64,000 nucleotides of DNA from Streptomyces glaucescens (GTDB lineage: Bacteria; Actinomycetota; Actinomycetes; Streptomycetales; Streptomycetaceae): contig NZ_CP009438.1 of NCBI RefSeq assembly GCF_000761215.1, positions 3,737,001-3,801,000 of the forward strand, in the 5' to 3' direction. The translations under genes were made by a program, and so were the position numbers. The notes beneath the pieces are model-generated. The model did no database searches. It saw nothing but the letters and a program-made list of their open reading frames with translations, and had not been told where the DNA came from. Position 1 is the first letter of the stretch. Each line of letters starts with the position of its first letter. This document shows positions 8,027-16,088 of this stretch, one piece after another.

Positions 8027-8749
8027 ATGGGGCAGGGGCACGGCTGGCAGGGCGCGGTCCTGAAACTGATGCGCGGGAAGGACTACGTCCTCACCGTGAC
8101 GGGCGCCGAGGACGTCACCGAGGACTACCGGCGGGTGCACCTCACCGACGGCGGGCTGCTCGCGGCCACCGGTGTCCACCCGACCATGTGGGTCCGGCTC
8201 TGGTTCGACAACGCGGGCAAGCCCCACCAGCGGGCCTACACCCTCGTCGACCCCGACCCCGCGGCCGGCACCTTCAGCCTGGAGTTCGCCCTCCACGAAG
8301 GGTGCGCCAGCGACTGGGCGCGGACGGCGCGGGCCGGGGACACCATCGAGGCGACCGTCCAGGGCACCGGCTTCCACCCGCCCGAGCCCGCCCCCTCGCA
8401 CGTCTTCGCGATCGGCGACCCGGCGTCGCTGCCCGCCCTCAACTCGCTGCTCGGCGCGTTCGCCGCCACCCCCGCCACGCTCTGGTTCGAAGGGGCCACG
8501 GACGGACTGCCGTGCCGCGCGGACACCGCCCGGCACGAGATACGGACCGTGCCGCGCGAGGACGGCGGCGCCCGGCTCGCGGAGCGGGTCAGGGCCGAGC
8601 TGCCGGCCCTGCTGCGGGCCACCCCGCACCCGTACGTCTGGATCGCCTGCGACACCGCGACCACCCGCACCCTCGCCGCGTACGTCCGCAAGGAGCTGTC
8701 CGTGCCGAAGGAACGGCTGCACGCGCTGGGGTACTGGCGCGCGGACTGA
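8027..8749 (+). CDS. Siderophore-interacting protein (FAD-dependent ferric reductase)
   Basis: A 240-residue SIP-family flavoprotein that releases iron from ferric siderophores by reduction, using NAD(P)H or ferredoxin. The FAD-binding barrel (residues about 15-115) includes RAYTLVDPDP, the family's R-x-Y-T/S flavin motif, and FALHEG..SDWARTARAGD. The C-terminal half is the SIP domain (HVFAIGDPASLPALNSLL, YVWIACDTATTRTLAAYVRKEL, LGYWR). The ATG at 8027 is preceded by a GAGGGGGG ribosome site; a longer in-frame start at 7949 would place the iron box inside the coding sequence and is rejected. It is divergent from the penicillin-acylase operon and shares its iron box, so it should be derepressed when iron is scarce. 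Confidence 0.9.
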   Translation: MGQGHGWQGAVLKLMRGKDYVLTVTGAEDVTEDYRRVHLTDGGLLAATGVHPTMWVRLWFDNAGKPHQRAYTLVDPDPAAGTFSLEFALHEGCASDWARTARAGDTIEATVQGTGFHPPEPAPSHVFAIGDPASLPALNSLLGAFAATPATLWFEGATDGLPCRADTARHEIRTVPREDGGARLAERVRAELPALLRATPHPYVWIACDTATTRTLAAYVRKELSVPKERLHALGYWRAD

Positions 8750-8823
8750 GGGCCCCGGCGGGGCCCCGCACGGGGGAACCCGCCGGACGCGCGGCCCCGC
8801 CCCGGACGCGGGATCATCGCTCC

Positions 8824-9423
8824 ATGGACGTCACCCTCCGACTCGCACAGGACCCGGACGCCGACGCGCTCCTCGGCCGCAGCCCGCTCGCCGCGCTGGT
8901 CGGCATGCTGCTCGACCAGCAGATCCCGATGGAGTGGGCGTTCAAGGGGCCGGCGACGATCGCCCGGCGGCTCGGCGCCGACGACCTCGACGCGCACGAG
9001 ATCGCCGCCCACGACCCGGAGGCGTTCGCCGCGCTGCTCAGCGAGAAACCCGCCGTGCACCGCTACCCGGGCTCGATGGCCCAGCGGATCCAGCGGCTGT
9101 GCCAGTACCTCGTGGAGACCTACGACGGTGACGCCGAGGCCGTGTGGCGGGACGCGGGCAGTGGGCGCGAGCTGCTGGGACGGCTCCAGGAACTGCCCGG
9201 CTTCGGCAAGCAGAAGGCGCAGATCTTCCTCGCCCTGCTCGGCAAGCAGCTCGGGGTGCGGCCCGACGGGTGGCAGGAGGCGGCCGGGGACTACGGGCAG
9301 CCCGGGACCTTCCGCTCCGTCGCCGACATCACCGGGCCCCAGTCGCTGGCCAAGGTGCGGGCGCACAAGCAGGAGATGAAGGCGGCGGCGAAGGCCGCCA
9401 AGGCGGACGGGCAGCGCAAGTAG
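8824..9423 (+). CDS. HhH-GPD base-excision DNA repair protein
   Basis: A 199-residue DNA glycosylase-like protein of the HhH-GPD superfamily. Visible are the N-terminal helices LAALVGMLLDQQIPMEWAFKG, which resemble the AlkA/EndoIII core, and the helix-hairpin-helix ELLGRLQELPGFGKQKAQIFLALLGKQLG. The Lys- and Ala-rich tail (HKQEMKAAAKAAKADGQRK) is typical of the short actinobacterial subgroup. No Cys cluster for a 4Fe-4S site is seen. The lesion it removes cannot be told from sequence. The ATG at 8824 begins a single-gene unit 75 nt after the SIP stop. Confidence 0.83.
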   Translation: MDVTLRLAQDPDADALLGRSPLAALVGMLLDQQIPMEWAFKGPATIARRLGADDLDAHEIAAHDPEAFAALLSEKPAVHRYPGSMAQRIQRLCQYLVETYDGDAEAVWRDAGSGRELLGRLQELPGFGKQKAQIFLALLGKQLGVRPDGWQEAAGDYGQPGTFRSVADITGPQSLAKVRAHKQEMKAAAKAAKADGQRK

Positions 9424-9630
9424 CGGTCGTTCGGGCGGCCCGTCCAGGTGGCGGGCGTCGGCCGCGCGGTCCGAGCTTGGACCATGGCCGAGGCACCGAG
9501 TCCCGCACGAACCGCGGGCCCGTCCTGGCGCCCGTACACCCGCGGCGCGCTCCGCCCCCGGGTAAGCCGAGCGGGCGGATCTCGCGGGTGGCGCGGTGCG
9601 TGCCGTGGGTCCGCCGGGGAGACGACTTCC

Positions 9631-9954
9631 GTGAGCACCACGGCGAGTCCCCGGCGCAGCCCGGTCCGGCTGCGGGTGCTCGTGCTGCTGCTCGCGCTGC
9701 TGATGCCGGGCACGCCCGGCGCGGTCGCCGCGACCCCGGTGGCGGCCGTGGCCGGCGAGGCCGCCGAGGCGGACCTCACCGAGGCGGCGCTGCGGCCCGT
9801 CACGCGGGGTGCCGGGCGTCCCGTCGCGTCCCGGCGGCCGCCGCGGGCCCGTACGGCCCGCCCGGCCCCGTCCCGCCCCCTCGCGGGCCCCGCCGCGCCG
9901 GCCCGCCCGCCCTACCGCCCGTGTGCCCTGCGCTCCGTGGTGCTGCGCTGCTGA
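9631..9954 (+). CDS. Small secreted Pro/Arg/Ala-rich protein, unknown
   Basis: A 107-residue protein with no recognised domain. It opens with a basic stretch and a strong hydrophobic core (RLRVLVLLLALLMPG, about residues 14-28) that looks like a signal peptide or a single membrane anchor. The rest is low-complexity Ala/Pro/Arg and ends with two Cys residues (PCALRSVVLRC). The GTG at 9631 follows GGGGAG at a spacing of about 9 nt. It reads into a 41-residue gene 46 nt downstream with a perfect ribosome site, so the two probably form one transcript. Coding status is supported by G/C third-position bias but not by a known family. Confidence 0.5.
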   Translation: MSTTASPRRSPVRLRVLVLLLALLMPGTPGAVAATPVAAVAGEAAEADLTEAALRPVTRGAGRPVASRRPPRARTARPAPSRPLAGPAAPARPPYRPCALRSVVLRC

Positions 9955-10000
9955 CCGGGCCCGCCCCGGTCCGTACCACCACGACGCAAGGAGCACAGCC

Positions 10001-10126
10001 ATGCCCATGGATCCGTACGCGGTGCTGCGCGCCCTGGTCCGCGCCGAGGCGGCGCGCAGCGCACGGAAGCCGGAAGCACGGCAGCCGCGCCCGCAGCAGC
10101 CCTCGGTGAAGGAACGGCGCCGTTGA
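10001..10126 (+). CDS. 41-residue conserved-type small protein
   Basis: A very short basic protein, beginning MPMDPYAVLRALVRAEAA and ending in KERRR. It has an ideal AAGGAG ribosome site 7 nt before the ATG at 10001, which is the main argument that it is real. One amphipathic helix is predicted from the N-terminal pattern. It lies 46 nt after the small secreted protein and faces the convergent HerA-like ATPase gene 27 nt away. I recall very similar short proteins in Streptomyces annotations, but no function. Confidence 0.6.
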   Translation: MPMDPYAVLRALVRAEAARSARKPEARQPRPQQPSVKERRR

Positions 10127-10152
10127 CCCGCCCCCGGCACGGCCCGGCCGGG

Positions 10153-11817
10153 TCAGCGCCTGCGCCGGGCCGTGCCGAAGAGGGACCGGGTGATCTCCCG
10201 CCCGATCTGGGTGCCGACCGAGCGGGCCAGGGACCTGAACACACCGCTGCCGACGGCCTGTTCCAGGAGGGAGGCTTCGTCCTTCGCGCCCCTGCCGTCC
10301 TTCCGGCCCCGGCGGCCCCTCCGCTCCTCGTCCCTGTCGTCCCCGCCCCGGCCGTTCCTGTCGTCCGCCGGGCGTGAGGGCACCGTGGGCCGACGGACCG
10401 GCTCCGGTCGCGGCTCCTCGCTCCGTCGCAGCTTCTCGTACGCCGACTCCCTGTCCACAGCCTGTGCATACCGCTCGAAGAGCGCCGAGCCCGTCACCGC
10501 CCGGTCCAGCGCGGCCGGCTCCAGCGGGCCCATCAGCGACTCCGGCGCCCGCAGCCGGGTCGCGGCGACCGGGGTCGGCGCGCCCCGCTCGCTGAGCACC
10601 GTCACCACCGCCTCCCCCGTGCCCAGGCCGGTCAGCAGCTCCTCCAGGTCGTAGGCGGAGTCCGGGAAGGTGCGCACCGTGGCCTTCAGCGCCTTCTGGT
10701 CGTCCGGGGTGAAGGCGCGCAGCGCGTGCTGGACCCGGTTGCCGAGCTGGGCGAGGACGTCGGCGGGGACGTCCTTCGGGGTCTGGGTCACGAAGAAGAC
10801 GCCGACCCCCTTGGAGCGGATCAGCCGCACCGTCTGCGTGACCGACTCCAGGAACGCCTTGGACGCGTCGCCGAACAGCAGGTGCGCCTCGTCGAAGAAG
10901 AACACGAGCTTCGGCTCGTCCACGTCCCCGACCTCGGGCAGGTCGTGGAAGAGGTCCGCCAGCAGCCACATCAGGAACGTGGAGAACAGCCGCGGCTTGT
11001 CCTGGACGGCGGGCAGTTCGAGGACCGAGACGACGCCCCGGCCGTCCGGCGCCGTCCGCAGCAGCTCCGCCGTGTCGAACTCCGGCTCCCCGAAGAACGC
11101 CCCCATGCCCTGCGCCTCGAACGCGGTCAGCGAGCGCAGGATCACCCCGGCCGTGGCCGCCGACAGTCCGCCGAGCTCCTTCAGTTCGGCCCTGCCCTCG
11201 TCGGAGGTGAGGAACGCGACGACCGCCCGCAGGTCCTTCAGGTCGAGCAGTTCCAGGCCCTTGCCGTCGGCGTAGTGGAAGACCAGCCCGAGGGACTGCT
11301 CCTGGGTCTGGTTCAGCCCGAGGACCTTGGACAGCAGGACCGGGCCGAAGCCGGTGACCGTGGCCCGTACGGGGATGCCGCGGCCGAGGCCGCCGAGGGC
11401 GTAGAACTCGGCGGGGAAGCCGGTCGCCGTCCACGGCTGGCGGACCTCGGCGGCACGTGAGCGGACCCTGTGGTCGTCCGCGCCCGGCGCCGCGATGCCC
11501 GACACGTCGCCCTTCACGTCGGCCAGGAACACCGGCACACCCTGCGCCGACAGCTGCTCGGCGATCAGCTGGAGCGTCTTGGTCTTGCCGGTGCCGGTGG
11601 CGCCCGCGACCAGCCCGTGCCGGTTGAGCATCGGCAGCGGGACGCGCACCCGCGCGTCGGGCAGGCACCGGCCGTCCCAGAGCAGGGCACCCAGGTCGAG
11701 GGCGGGCCCGTCGAAGGCGTATCCGGAGGCGATCCGGAGCGCCTCCGCGGGGAGCGCGGGAGCGCCTGCGGGCGGCTCGGGCGCGGGGGTGGCCGGCGGG
11801 GTCTCGCGGTCGCTCAT
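10153..11817 (-). CDS. HerA-like DUF853 ATPase
   Basis: A 554-residue P-loop ATPase of the DUF853 (helicase HerA-like) family. Walker A is GATGTGKTKT near residue 65, closely followed by VPVFLADVKGDVSGIA. Walker B with its acidic pair is KLVFFFDEAHLLF, and a sensor-like stretch GVGVFFVTQTPKDVPADVLAQLGNR follows. A charged, low-complexity linker (about residues 430-510) separates the ATPase from a C-terminal tail, SLLEQAVGSGVFRSLARSVG, that is conserved in this family. The ATG at 11817 has GAGAGGG upstream; longer frames have no ribosome site. HerA proteins translocate DNA in repair or defence complexes; no NurA partner is beside it, so the role remains unknown. Confidence 0.85.
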   Translation of the reverse strand: MSDRETPPATPAPEPPAGAPALPAEALRIASGYAFDGPALDLGALLWDGRCLPDARVRVPLPMLNRHGLVAGATGTGKTKTLQLIAEQLSAQGVPVFLADVKGDVSGIAAPGADDHRVRSRAAEVRQPWTATGFPAEFYALGGLGRGIPVRATVTGFGPVLLSKVLGLNQTQEQSLGLVFHYADGKGLELLDLKDLRAVVAFLTSDEGRAELKELGGLSAATAGVILRSLTAFEAQGMGAFFGEPEFDTAELLRTAPDGRGVVSVLELPAVQDKPRLFSTFLMWLLADLFHDLPEVGDVDEPKLVFFFDEAHLLFGDASKAFLESVTQTVRLIRSKGVGVFFVTQTPKDVPADVLAQLGNRVQHALRAFTPDDQKALKATVRTFPDSAYDLEELLTGLGTGEAVVTVLSERGAPTPVAATRLRAPESLMGPLEPAALDRAVTGSALFERYAQAVDRESAYEKLRRSEEPRPEPVRRPTVPSRPADDRNGRGGDDRDEERRGRRGRKDGRGAKDEASLLEQAVGSGVFRSLARSVGTQIGREITRSLFGTARRRR

Positions 11818-11935
11818 GGCAGCCCTCTCACATCGGCCTCCGTTTCCGGTTCGCCCCGGTTCACGGCATCTTTTCCAGCGTCGCACTCGCTCTTCATGGC
11901 TGCGCCCGGAACGCCGGGACCGGTAGGCTTTCCGT

Positions 11936-12232
11936 GTGATCTTCAAGCGCATCGGAAACGGCCGGCCGTACCCCGACCACGGCCGGGAGAGCACCCGGCA
12001 GTGGGCGGACGTCGCGCCGCGCCCGGTCCGCCTCGATCAGCTCGTGACGACCAAGCAGCAGCTCGACCTGGAGACCCTGCTCGCCGAGGACTCCACCTTC
12101 TACGGCGACCTCTTCGCGCACGTCGTGAAGTGGCAGGGCGACCTCTACCTGGAGGACGGCCTGCACCGCGCAGTCCGCGCGGCCCTCCAGCAGCGCCAGG
12201 TGCTGCACGCGCGCGTACTCGAACTGGACTGA
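11936..12232 (+). CDS. 98-residue conserved actinobacterial protein (ParB-like/VapB-annotated)
   Basis: A 98-residue protein beginning VIFKRIGNGRPYPDHGR and containing PRPVRLDQLVTTKQQLDLETLLAEDSTFYGDLFAHVV. The pattern of a short strand, a QL-type helix and a KWQGDLYLEDGLHRAVRAAL block is reminiscent of ParB-type nuclease N-termini, where the last block corresponds to DGHHR, but I cannot confirm this. Similar proteins are often labelled VapB-family or hypothetical. A TAGGCT -10-like box at 11924-11929 lies 6 nt before the GTG, so the mRNA is probably leaderless. It is divergent from the HerA-like gene. Confidence 0.7.
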   Translation: MIFKRIGNGRPYPDHGRESTRQWADVAPRPVRLDQLVTTKQQLDLETLLAEDSTFYGDLFAHVVKWQGDLYLEDGLHRAVRAALQQRQVLHARVLELD

Positions 12233-12339
12233 CCGCCCGCGGGCCCCGATTGGCCCTTTCGGGTTCTCTTCACACTTTCCGCGCGACGTCGAGTGATCAT
12301 CTAATAGGCATCGTCGCCCGCGCGCACTACGCTGCGCCC

Positions 12340-12993
12340 ATGAGCATGCTGACTCCCCCCGGCATGGGCGGCCAGTACCGGATCACGGGGGACAAGTACC
12401 CGCGGATGCGCCGGCCCCGCAGGCGCGGCAGGCTCGTGGTCCTCGCCGCCGCCTCCGCCGCCGTCCTCGGCATGCTCGGCTGGGGCACCCTCCAGCTGGT
12501 CGACGTCTTCACCGGCAACGGGGACAAGGCCGCGGCGGCCGGGTCCACCACCCGCTGCCGCACCGGGGCCACCCCGTCACCGAGCGCGAGCAGGACCGCC
12601 GCCGCACTGCCCGAGCCGCGCGCCGTCACCGTGAACGTCCTCAACGCCACCACCCGCGCCGGCCTCGCCAGGAAGACCGCCGACGAGCTGAAGAAGCGCG
12701 GCTTCCGCATCGGGGACGTGGGCAACGCGCCGAAGCAGTACGACAAGAAGGTCAAGAGCGCCGGAATACTCCTCGGCCCGAGCGCCGCCCTCGACACCTC
12801 GCTGCCCGTGCTCGCCGCGCAGTTCCCGGCCGCCGAGCGCCGCACCGACGCCGCGCGCGCGGGCGCCGCCGTCGATCTGATCATCGGCGACGCCTTCACG
12901 TCCCTGGCCCCCCGGCCGGCCGCCGACAAGGCCCTGGCCGCACTGGCCGCCCCGGAGCCGGCACCGGCGACGACGGCGAAGAAGACCTGCTGA
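12340..12993 (+). CDS. LytR C-terminal (LytR_C) domain membrane protein
   Basis: A 217-residue membrane-anchored protein. After a basic, proline-containing cytoplasmic start there is one transmembrane helix (about residues 31-53, RLVVLAAASAAVLGMLGWGT). A disordered Ala/Pro/Ser linker follows, then a LytR_C domain at about residues 94-185 (VTVNVLNATTRAGLARKTADELKKRGF, ILLGPSAAL, DLIIGDAF). LytR_C domains occur with LCP glycopolymer ligases at the cell wall, but this protein lacks the LCP catalytic domain. A TACGCT -10-like box lies 6 nt upstream of the ATG, so translation is probably leaderless. It is convergent with upp across a repeat-filled gap. Confidence 0.82.
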   Translation: MSMLTPPGMGGQYRITGDKYPRMRRPRRRGRLVVLAAASAAVLGMLGWGTLQLVDVFTGNGDKAAAAGSTTRCRTGATPSPSASRTAAALPEPRAVTVNVLNATTRAGLARKTADELKKRGFRIGDVGNAPKQYDKKVKSAGILLGPSAALDTSLPVLAAQFPAAERRTDAARAGAAVDLIIGDAFTSLAPRPAADKALAALAAPEPAPATTAKKTC

Positions 12994-12995
12994 AC

Positions 12996-13215
12996 GCCTG
13001 GGGACTGCGCCGGGGACCCGCACGGGACCACGGCCGGGACCCCCTGCGCACTCACGACCGGGAACGCCCACGGGACCATGGCCGGGTACCCCACGGGACC
13101 TTGCCGGGGATTCCCCCGACCCATGACCAGGAACCCTCGCGGACTACGACCGGGTACCCCCACGGGACCACGGCCGGGTGCCCCCGTCGGGCCTGCGGCC
13201 GGGCCGGCGCCGGCC
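12996..13215. repeat. Degenerate tandem repeat, about nine units of 22-26 nt
   Basis: The space between the LytR_C and upp stops is filled by a drifting direct repeat. The clearest unit is CACGGGACCACGGCCGGGTA plus CCCC (near 13153-13178), with related copies from about 12997 onward (CACGGGACCATGGCCGGGTA, ACGGGACCTTGCCGGGGATT and others). Copies share GGGAC-n(4-6)-CCGGG followed by a C-run. No open frame fits it well on either strand. It may be a spent minisatellite or an extended bidirectional terminator for the two convergent genes. Confidence 0.7.
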
Positions 13216-13240
13216 GGCCGTGTCCGGCGCCCCGGGGCGG

Positions 13241-13876
13241 CTACTCCGCCGAGCCGTACATCCGGTCCCCGGCGTCGCCGAGGCCCGGGACGATGTAGCC
13301 CTGCTCGTTCAGCCGCTCGTCGACCGAGGCGGTCACGACCGTGACCGGGGTTCCGGCCAGCTCGCGCTCCATGACCTCCACCCCCTCCGGGGAGGCCAGC
13401 AGCACCACGGCGGTCACGTCGTCCGCACCGCGCGCGATCAGCTCCTGGATCGCCGCGACGAGGGTGCCGCCGGTGGCCAGCATCGGGTCGAGGACGTAGA
13501 CCTGGCGGCCGGAGAGGTCCTCCGGCATCCGGGTGGCGTAGGTCGAGGCCTGGAGCGTCTCCTCGTTGCGGATCATGCCCATGAAGCCGACCTCGGCGGT
13601 CGGCAGCAGCCGCACCATGCCCTCCAGCATGCCGAGCCCGGCGCGCAGGATCGGCACCACCAGCGGGCGCGGGTGGGAGAGCTTGACGCCGGTGGTGCGG
13701 GCGACCGGCGTCTGGATGTCGACCTGCTCGGTGCGCACGTCGCGCGTCGCCTCGTAGGCGAGCAGGGTGACCAGCTCGTCGGCGAGACGGCGGAAGGTCG
13801 CGGAGTCGGTGCGCTGGTCGCGCAGCGTGGTGAGCTTGTGGGCGACCAGGGGGTGGTCGACGACGTGGAGACGCAT
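13241..13876 (-). CDS. upp: Uracil phosphoribosyltransferase
   Basis: A 211-residue enzyme that makes UMP from uracil and PRPP in pyrimidine salvage in the cytoplasm. It shows the full family length and all landmarks: MRLHVVDHPLVAHKLTTLRD at the start, PLVVPILRAGLGMLEGM, and the PRPP-binding loop QVYVLDPMLATGGTLVAAI near residues 125-142. The C-terminal uracil-binding region GLGDAGDRMYGS is intact. A TACTGT -10-like hexamer lies about 6 nt before the ATG in the coding direction, pointing to a leaderless transcript. Confidence 0.97.
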   Translation of the reverse strand: MRLHVVDHPLVAHKLTTLRDQRTDSATFRRLADELVTLLAYEATRDVRTEQVDIQTPVARTTGVKLSHPRPLVVPILRAGLGMLEGMVRLLPTAEVGFMGMIRNEETLQASTYATRMPEDLSGRQVYVLDPMLATGGTLVAAIQELIARGADDVTAVVLLASPEGVEVMERELAGTPVTVVTASVDERLNEQGYIVPGLGDAGDRMYGSAE

Positions 13877-13978
13877 GCCCTAACAGTAACCGCGCCCGCC
13901 GGCCCGTTCCGCTCGTCGCACGGTGGCGTCAAACCGCCCGTCCGGGGGAAAGTGGAGGACGGACTGGGAGGTGTGCCT

Positions 13979-14182
13979 GTGCCCGAGCTGCCGGACCTGC
14001 CCGCGCCCGATCCGTCGGACGACGGGTCCCGCCCGGAGACCGACGCGGAGCGCCGACGCCGGCGGGCGAGGTTCCTGCGGGAACTCGCCGAGGCCCGGGA
14101 ACTTCGCGACCGTGTCCAGCCGCGCCGCGCGAAGGCGGCCCGGCTGCGCCACGCGATGCGTATGCGAACGTTCCGCTGGTAA
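13979..14182 (+). CDS. 67-residue basic small protein, unknown
   Basis: A short charged protein: an acidic/proline-rich start (PELPDLPAPDPSDDGS) followed by a strongly basic helical part with Arg runs, ending MRMRTFRW. The GTG at 13979 is chosen because GGGAGG lies 7 nt before it; the neighbouring GTG at 13973 would be too close. The predicted Arg-rich coiled helix suggests nucleic-acid or membrane contact, but no family is recognised. It is divergent from upp. Confidence 0.55.
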   Translation: MPELPDLPAPDPSDDGSRPETDAERRRRRARFLRELAEARELRDRVQPRRAKAARLRHAMRMRTFRW

Positions 14183-14483
14183 CCGCCGCAACGCACCCAC
14201 CGGTGGGAAGATCCGTACCGCGTACGGCCGTTGTCGGGGTGGGCGGGCGCCGACCGTCCCCGATGCCGCGTACGATCCGCAGGTGGCGGCAACGAGAGCG
14301 CTGGTGAGTCCTTCGCGGACACGCGACAAAACAGCCGGACACAGGGAGCCGAAGACGTCCCCTGAACGCTTTGTTTCTGCCACGATTCCGAGTGGGTGGG
14401 GCTCGGAGCCCTGAACTCCCCGCCCGTAACCTCCGCCGGGGGGACCCCCAACCGGCACGCCTATGACCAGTGGGAGAGTCACG
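14183..14483. other. Intergenic region upstream of the tadA operon
   Basis: About 300 bp without a supported gene. It has somewhat lower GC than its flanks around 14320-14390 (GACAAAACAGCC, CTTTGTTTCTGCC), suiting a promoter. A short perfect hairpin, GGGCTCGGAGCCC, lies near 14399-14411 just before the operon. I cannot assign -10/-35 boxes with confidence. Confidence 0.35.
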
Positions 14484-15020
14484 GTGTACTTCGCCGCACT
14501 GCTCGCGCGCACCGAAGACGGGTGGGAAGCGAGCGACACAGAGCTCGACGATGTGGAAACCCTGTCGGATCTGGCCGACCTGGCCCGGGAGGCCGCCCCG
14601 GACGAGGACACGGTGCTCGTCCTGATCGAGCAGGAGGGCGCCTGGTTCGGCGTCGTCCGGGTCGACGGCGAGGACGACCCCAGGATCTATGTGTCGGACG
14701 CCTCGGCCGCTGCCCGCAGCAGCTACGGCGAGATCCTGCTCACCGACGAACTGCTCGGCCGGGAGCCCGGGGACGACGTCCCCGACCTGGACGCCCTCGA
14801 CCTCGACGGCACCGAGGACGGCGAACCGGAGCCCGCGGACGACGAGGACGCCGCGGCCGGCGTCTCCGCCGAGACCGTGCCGCACGGCCCGGTCGGCGAC
14901 CCCGGCCTCCTCGACGACCTGGGCATCGACGCCAAGGTACTGCGCGCCCTGGACGGTGACGCGGTCAACTCGATCGCCGACGCCCTCGGGGCCGCCGACG
15001 TCCTGGAGGCGGTCCGCTGA
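14484..15020 (+). CDS. tRNA adenosine deaminase-associated protein
   Basis: A 178-residue acidic protein of the actinobacterial family found directly upstream of tadA. Landmarks are YFAALLARTEDGWEASDTEL, TLSDLADLAREAA, DTVLVLIEQEGAWFGVVRVDG and the acidic middle (DGTEDGEPEPADDEDAAAG). The C-terminus (LLDDLGIDAKVLRALDGDAV) is helical. The GTG at 14484 is chosen because GGGAGA lies 8 nt upstream; an ATG at 14463 would add seven residues and lacks a good ribosome site. The next gene starts 45 nt downstream, so the two are co-transcribed. A role assisting TadA is suggested only by this constant linkage. Confidence 0.85.
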   Translation: MYFAALLARTEDGWEASDTELDDVETLSDLADLAREAAPDEDTVLVLIEQEGAWFGVVRVDGEDDPRIYVSDASAAARSSYGEILLTDELLGREPGDDVPDLDALDLDGTEDGEPEPADDEDAAAGVSAETVPHGPVGDPGLLDDLGIDAKVLRALDGDAVNSIADALGAADVLEAVR

Positions 15021-15064
15021 CCAGTCCACCACCGACCGGCGGCGCACCGGGCTCCGCCGACCCG

Positions 15065-15520
15065 GTGCGCGACCGCTGGCGAACCGCCATGCGGCTCGCC
15101 CTGGACGAGGCACGGCTGGCCGCCCGGGGCGGGGACGTCCCGGTCGGCGCGGTCGTGCTCGCCCCGGACGGCACGACGGTCCTGGCGGCCGGCCACAACG
15201 AGCGGGAGGCGACCGGCGACCCCACCGCGCACGCGGAGGTCCTGGCGATCCGCCGGGCGGCCGCCGCACTGGGCGAGTGGCGGCTGTCCGACTGCACCCT
15301 GGTGGTCACGCTGGAGCCCTGCACGATGTGTGCGGGCGCCCTGGTGCAGTCCCGGGTGGACCGGGTGGTCTACGGCGCCCGGGACGACAAGGCGGGCGCC
15401 GCCGGCTCGCTGTGGGACGTCGTCCGCGACCGCCGGCTGAACCACCGCCCCGAGGTGATCGAGGGTGTCCTCGCCGAGGACTGCGCGCGGCTGCTCACGG
15501 ACTTCTTCCGCGCGCGCTGA
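15065..15520 (+). CDS. tadA: tRNA(Arg) A34 adenosine deaminase
   Basis: A 151-residue zinc deaminase that converts the wobble adenosine of tRNA-Arg(ACG) to inosine, an essential step for CGN decoding. The cytidine-deaminase fold is complete. The zinc ligand and proton shuttle are in TAHAEVLAI (His-Ala-Glu) and the two zinc Cys residues in EPCTMCAGALVQSR, about 30 residues later. The C-terminal helix HRPEVIEGVLAEDCARLLTDFF contacts tRNA in the family. The GTG at 15065 is the first start in frame after the previous stop with reasonable spacing. tRNA-Ser(CGA) follows within 90 nt. Confidence 0.93.
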   Translation: MRDRWRTAMRLALDEARLAARGGDVPVGAVVLAPDGTTVLAAGHNEREATGDPTAHAEVLAIRRAAAALGEWRLSDCTLVVTLEPCTMCAGALVQSRVDRVVYGARDDKAGAAGSLWDVVRDRRLNHRPEVIEGVLAEDCARLLTDFFRAR

Positions 15521-15607
15521 GCCCCCCGGGCGCCGCCGCCCCGGCTGCCCCCGACCGCCGGGAATCGGATTTCGGACCAGGGGCCGGTGTGCTGTAAGGT
15601 CTCCCTC

Positions 15608-15692
15608 GGTAGCGTGTCCGAGCGGCCGAAGGAGCTCGCCTCGAAAGCGAGTGTGGCGCAAGTCACCGAGGGTTCAAATCCCTCCGCTACCG
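15608..15692 (+). tRNA. tRNA-Ser (anticodon CGA)
   Basis: An 85-nt class II tRNA. The acceptor stem GGTAGCG pairs with CGCTACC; the anticodon arm CTCGC-CTCGAAA-GCGAG presents CGA, reading UCG serine codons. A long variable arm (TGTGGCGCAAGTCACC) and a normal T arm (GAGGGTTCAAATCCCTC) are present. The 3' CCA is not encoded. It lies between tadA and a small membrane protein gene. Confidence 0.96.
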
Positions 15693-15700
15693 CTGAAGAA

Positions 15701-15727
15701 GGGCCCCACCGCCAGGTGGGGCCCTTC
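15701..15727 (+). terminator. Terminator after tRNA-Ser(CGA)
   Basis: GGGCCCCACC and GGTGGGGCCC pair over 10 bp around a GCCA loop and are followed by TTC. The hairpin begins 9 nt after the tRNA and is the obvious end of its transcript. Confidence 0.85.
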
Positions 15728-16088
15728 GTGCGTGCGCCCTGCGCCGTGCTCCGTGCTCCGTCCTCCGGGTCCGAGTCCGGGTCCGGGGGAGGCGGCGCGG
15801 GGGATGAGCCGCCTCCCCCGGTGGGGACGGCCCGCTGTGCGCGCCGTCCGCGGGGAGGCGGTGCGCGCACCCGCAGTGGGGCCTGTCCCGGGACCCCGGG
15901 GAGTCCTGCCGGTTCCGCCGGGGCCGCCCGTCCATCCTGCGCCCCCGGCCCGGCCGGCGGAGGCGGCGAAGGGCCCCGTCACCCGGGCCATAAGTCCTTC
16001 CGTACGACGGGGTGATCGCCGTGGCGGATACACTCACCGCCGACAACAGGGGCCCAAAGGGGGCACGGCAGTCACAGGGGAGGCCGCG
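15728..16088. other. Gene-poor interval between tRNA-Ser and the small membrane protein
   Basis: About 360 bp of very GC-rich sequence with no convincing ORF on either strand. Short tandem-like stretches (TCCGGGTCCGAGTCCGGGTCCGG near 15765) occur. The right edge (15990-16040, with GGATACACTC) is likely to hold the promoter of the following two-gene unit. Nothing else is recognisable. Confidence 0.35.

Noticed and set aside
12996..13215. CRISPR array
   Set aside because: The repeats drift in sequence and length and there are no unique spacers or cas genes; it is a degenerate tandem repeat.
15728..16060. Small SRP RNA or other housekeeping RNA near tRNA-Ser
   Set aside because: The conserved GGAAGCAGC-type loop of SRP RNA is absent, and no extended structure is seen.
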